Source of the DNA: JBAWXE01 sp037144255 | GTDB taxonomy: Bacteria > Bacteroidota > Bacteroidia > Chitinophagales > Chitinophagaceae | Length of the DNA stretch: 33,239 nt | NCBI GenBank assembly: GCA_037144255.1 | Contig: JBAWXE010000019.1 | Span: forward strand, 1 to 33,239 | Direction: 5' to 3' | Shown here: piece by piece, positions 32,563 through 33,239 of the stretch | Layout: each line of letters begins with the position of its first letter | Numbering within the stretch: the stretch's first letter is position 1 | The notes under the pieces: model-generated | Told to the model about the DNA's origin: nothing | The model's database searches: none | What the model saw: the letters and a program-made list of their open reading frames with translations, nothing else | Translations under genes and position numbers: made by a program

Positions 32563-32598
32563 TTTTCCTGAACTATTTATAGTGTTCTTTTAAGTGTC

Positions 32599-33239
32599 TT
32601 ATTTCAATGTAACTGCTGGTACATTTTTTGCAGGAACAGATACTGTCTTGATCTCTGTTTTTGCAGGAGTTGTCACAGCATGACCAGATTTTTGTGCCCA
32701 GATCATAGAGATGGTAGGTGCAATTACTAATGCAACAATAGACATCAATTTGATCAGGATATTCATAGATGGTCCAGATGTATCTTTAAATGGATCACCT
32801 ACTGTATCACCAGTTACAGAAGCTTTATGCGGTTCTGATTTTTTGTAGAACATTTCACCATTGATCTCAACACCTTTCTCAAATGATTTCTTTGCATTAT
32901 CCCAAGCACCACCTGCGTTGTTTTGGAACATACCCATCAGTACACCACTAACAGTAGCACCTGCAAGGAATCCACCTAATACCTCAGGGCCTAACAAGAA
33001 ACCCATCAATAAAGGAGAAACGATTGCGATAGCACCGGGTAACATCATTTTACGAAGAGAAGCTTGTGTAGAGATAGCCACACATTTGTCGTATTCCGGT
33101 TTGCCTGTACCTTCCATAATACCTGGTATCTCGCGGAACTGACGGCGAACTTCTTCCACCATACTCATGGCAGCTTCACCTACTGCGCGTATGGCTAAAG
33201 AAGAGAAGATGAAAGGTATCATTGCACCAACAAACAGAC
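32599..33239 (-). CDS. hppA: Membrane-bound ion-pumping pyrophosphatase, C-terminal part (5' end outside window)
   Basis: Integral-membrane pyrophosphatase that hydrolyses PPi to pump H+ or Na+. About 212 C-terminal residues are visible and the frame is open to the right edge (codons L-F-V-G-A precede the ATG at 33222, which is internal). Diagnostic text: AVGEAAMSMVEEVRRQFREIPG, GFLAGATVSGVLMGMFQNNAGGAWDNAKK and HKASVTGDTVGDPFKDTSGPSMNILIKL, covering the last catalytic Asp/Lys region. The segment that distinguishes K+-dependent from independent types lies upstream, outside the window, so ion specificity cannot be judged. The C-terminus has a final hydrophobic helix and a polar tail rich in Thr/Lys/Val. 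Confidence 0.95.
   Translation of the reverse strand, partial: LFVGAMIPFIFSSLAIRAVGEAAMSMVEEVRRQFREIPGIMEGTGKPEYDKCVAISTQASLRKMMLPGAIAIVSPLLMGFLLGPEVLGGFLAGATVSGVLMGMFQNNAGGAWDNAKKSFEKGVEINGEMFYKKSEPHKASVTGDTVGDPFKDTSGPSMNILIKLMSIVALVIAPTISMIWAQKSGHAVTTPAKTEIKTVSVPAKNVPAVTLK

Noticed and set aside
1..33239. tRNA, rRNA, insertion sequences, prophage or defence genes
   Set aside because: I looked for cloverleaf-like stretches, transposase or integrase motifs and restriction or toxin families and saw none I could support.

Overview
The window reads as an ordinary chromosomal stretch of a Bacteroidota bacterium, most likely from the Chitinophagales/Sphingobacteriales side; I cannot name the genus. 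The evidence is three type IX secretion (T9SS) signatures: a type B (CHU_C/gliding-type) sorting domain, a PorP/SprF protein with a PorE-like OmpA protein, and a type A sorting domain. Supporting evidence is the DUF3822-rsmD-coaD block, a YtxJ/BrxC-type bacilliredoxin (bacillithiol user), the long Bacteroidota form of leucyl-tRNA synthetase, few Shine-Dalgarno sequences, and repeated matches to the Bacteroidota -7 promoter element TAnnTTTG. Composition is moderately AT-rich but patchy.

Layout. 1-4.3 kb: the 3' end of a chromate transporter gene meets a minus-strand leuS-SCO1 pair. 4.3-5.3 kb: an AT-rich island with a REP-like hairpin, one orphan gene, and a 373-bp gap holding 11-bp tandem repeats. 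5.3-13 kb: densely packed housekeeping and metabolic genes (FAD oxidoreductase, maf, UbiA prenyltransferase, pyrE, Nudix hydrolase, coaD, rsmD, DUF3822, MATE pump, ytxJ), with convergent neighbours almost touching. 13.1-17.3 kb: fabD faces ftsK-lolA across a strong bidirectional terminator. 17.5-23.8 kb: a T9SS cell-surface module made of a 970-aa choice-of-anchor-L/Ig-like protein, a PorP/SprF protein and a PorE-like OmpA protein. 23.9-26.1 kb: prmA, plsY and a spermidine-synthase-like protein. 26.1-27.0 kb: an OxyR with both redox cysteines. 27.3-30.5 kb: a 1049-aa GEVED/type A T9SS cargo. 30.6-33.2 kb: a DUF3052-OmdA protein, a PaaI thioesterase, a family 2 glycosyltransferase, and the C-terminal part of a membrane pyrophosphatase (hppA) that runs off the end.

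How they work together. The T9SS trio is the clearest functional unit: a secreted multi-Ig surface protein, the SprF-type outer-membrane partner that type B cargo normally needs, and a peptidoglycan-binding periplasmic/outer-membrane anchor. A terminator hairpin lies between the second and third genes. OxyR and the bacilliredoxin belong to thiol-based oxidative-stress control but are not adjacent. I found no tRNA, rRNA, CRISPR array, insertion sequence or phage gene. I do not see a convincing undescribed system. The items most worth checking are the low-GC insert inside leuS, the orphan/repeat island at 4.3-5.3 kb, the altered catalytic motif of RsmD, and the recurrent near-zero spacing of convergent genes with near-leaderless promoters.
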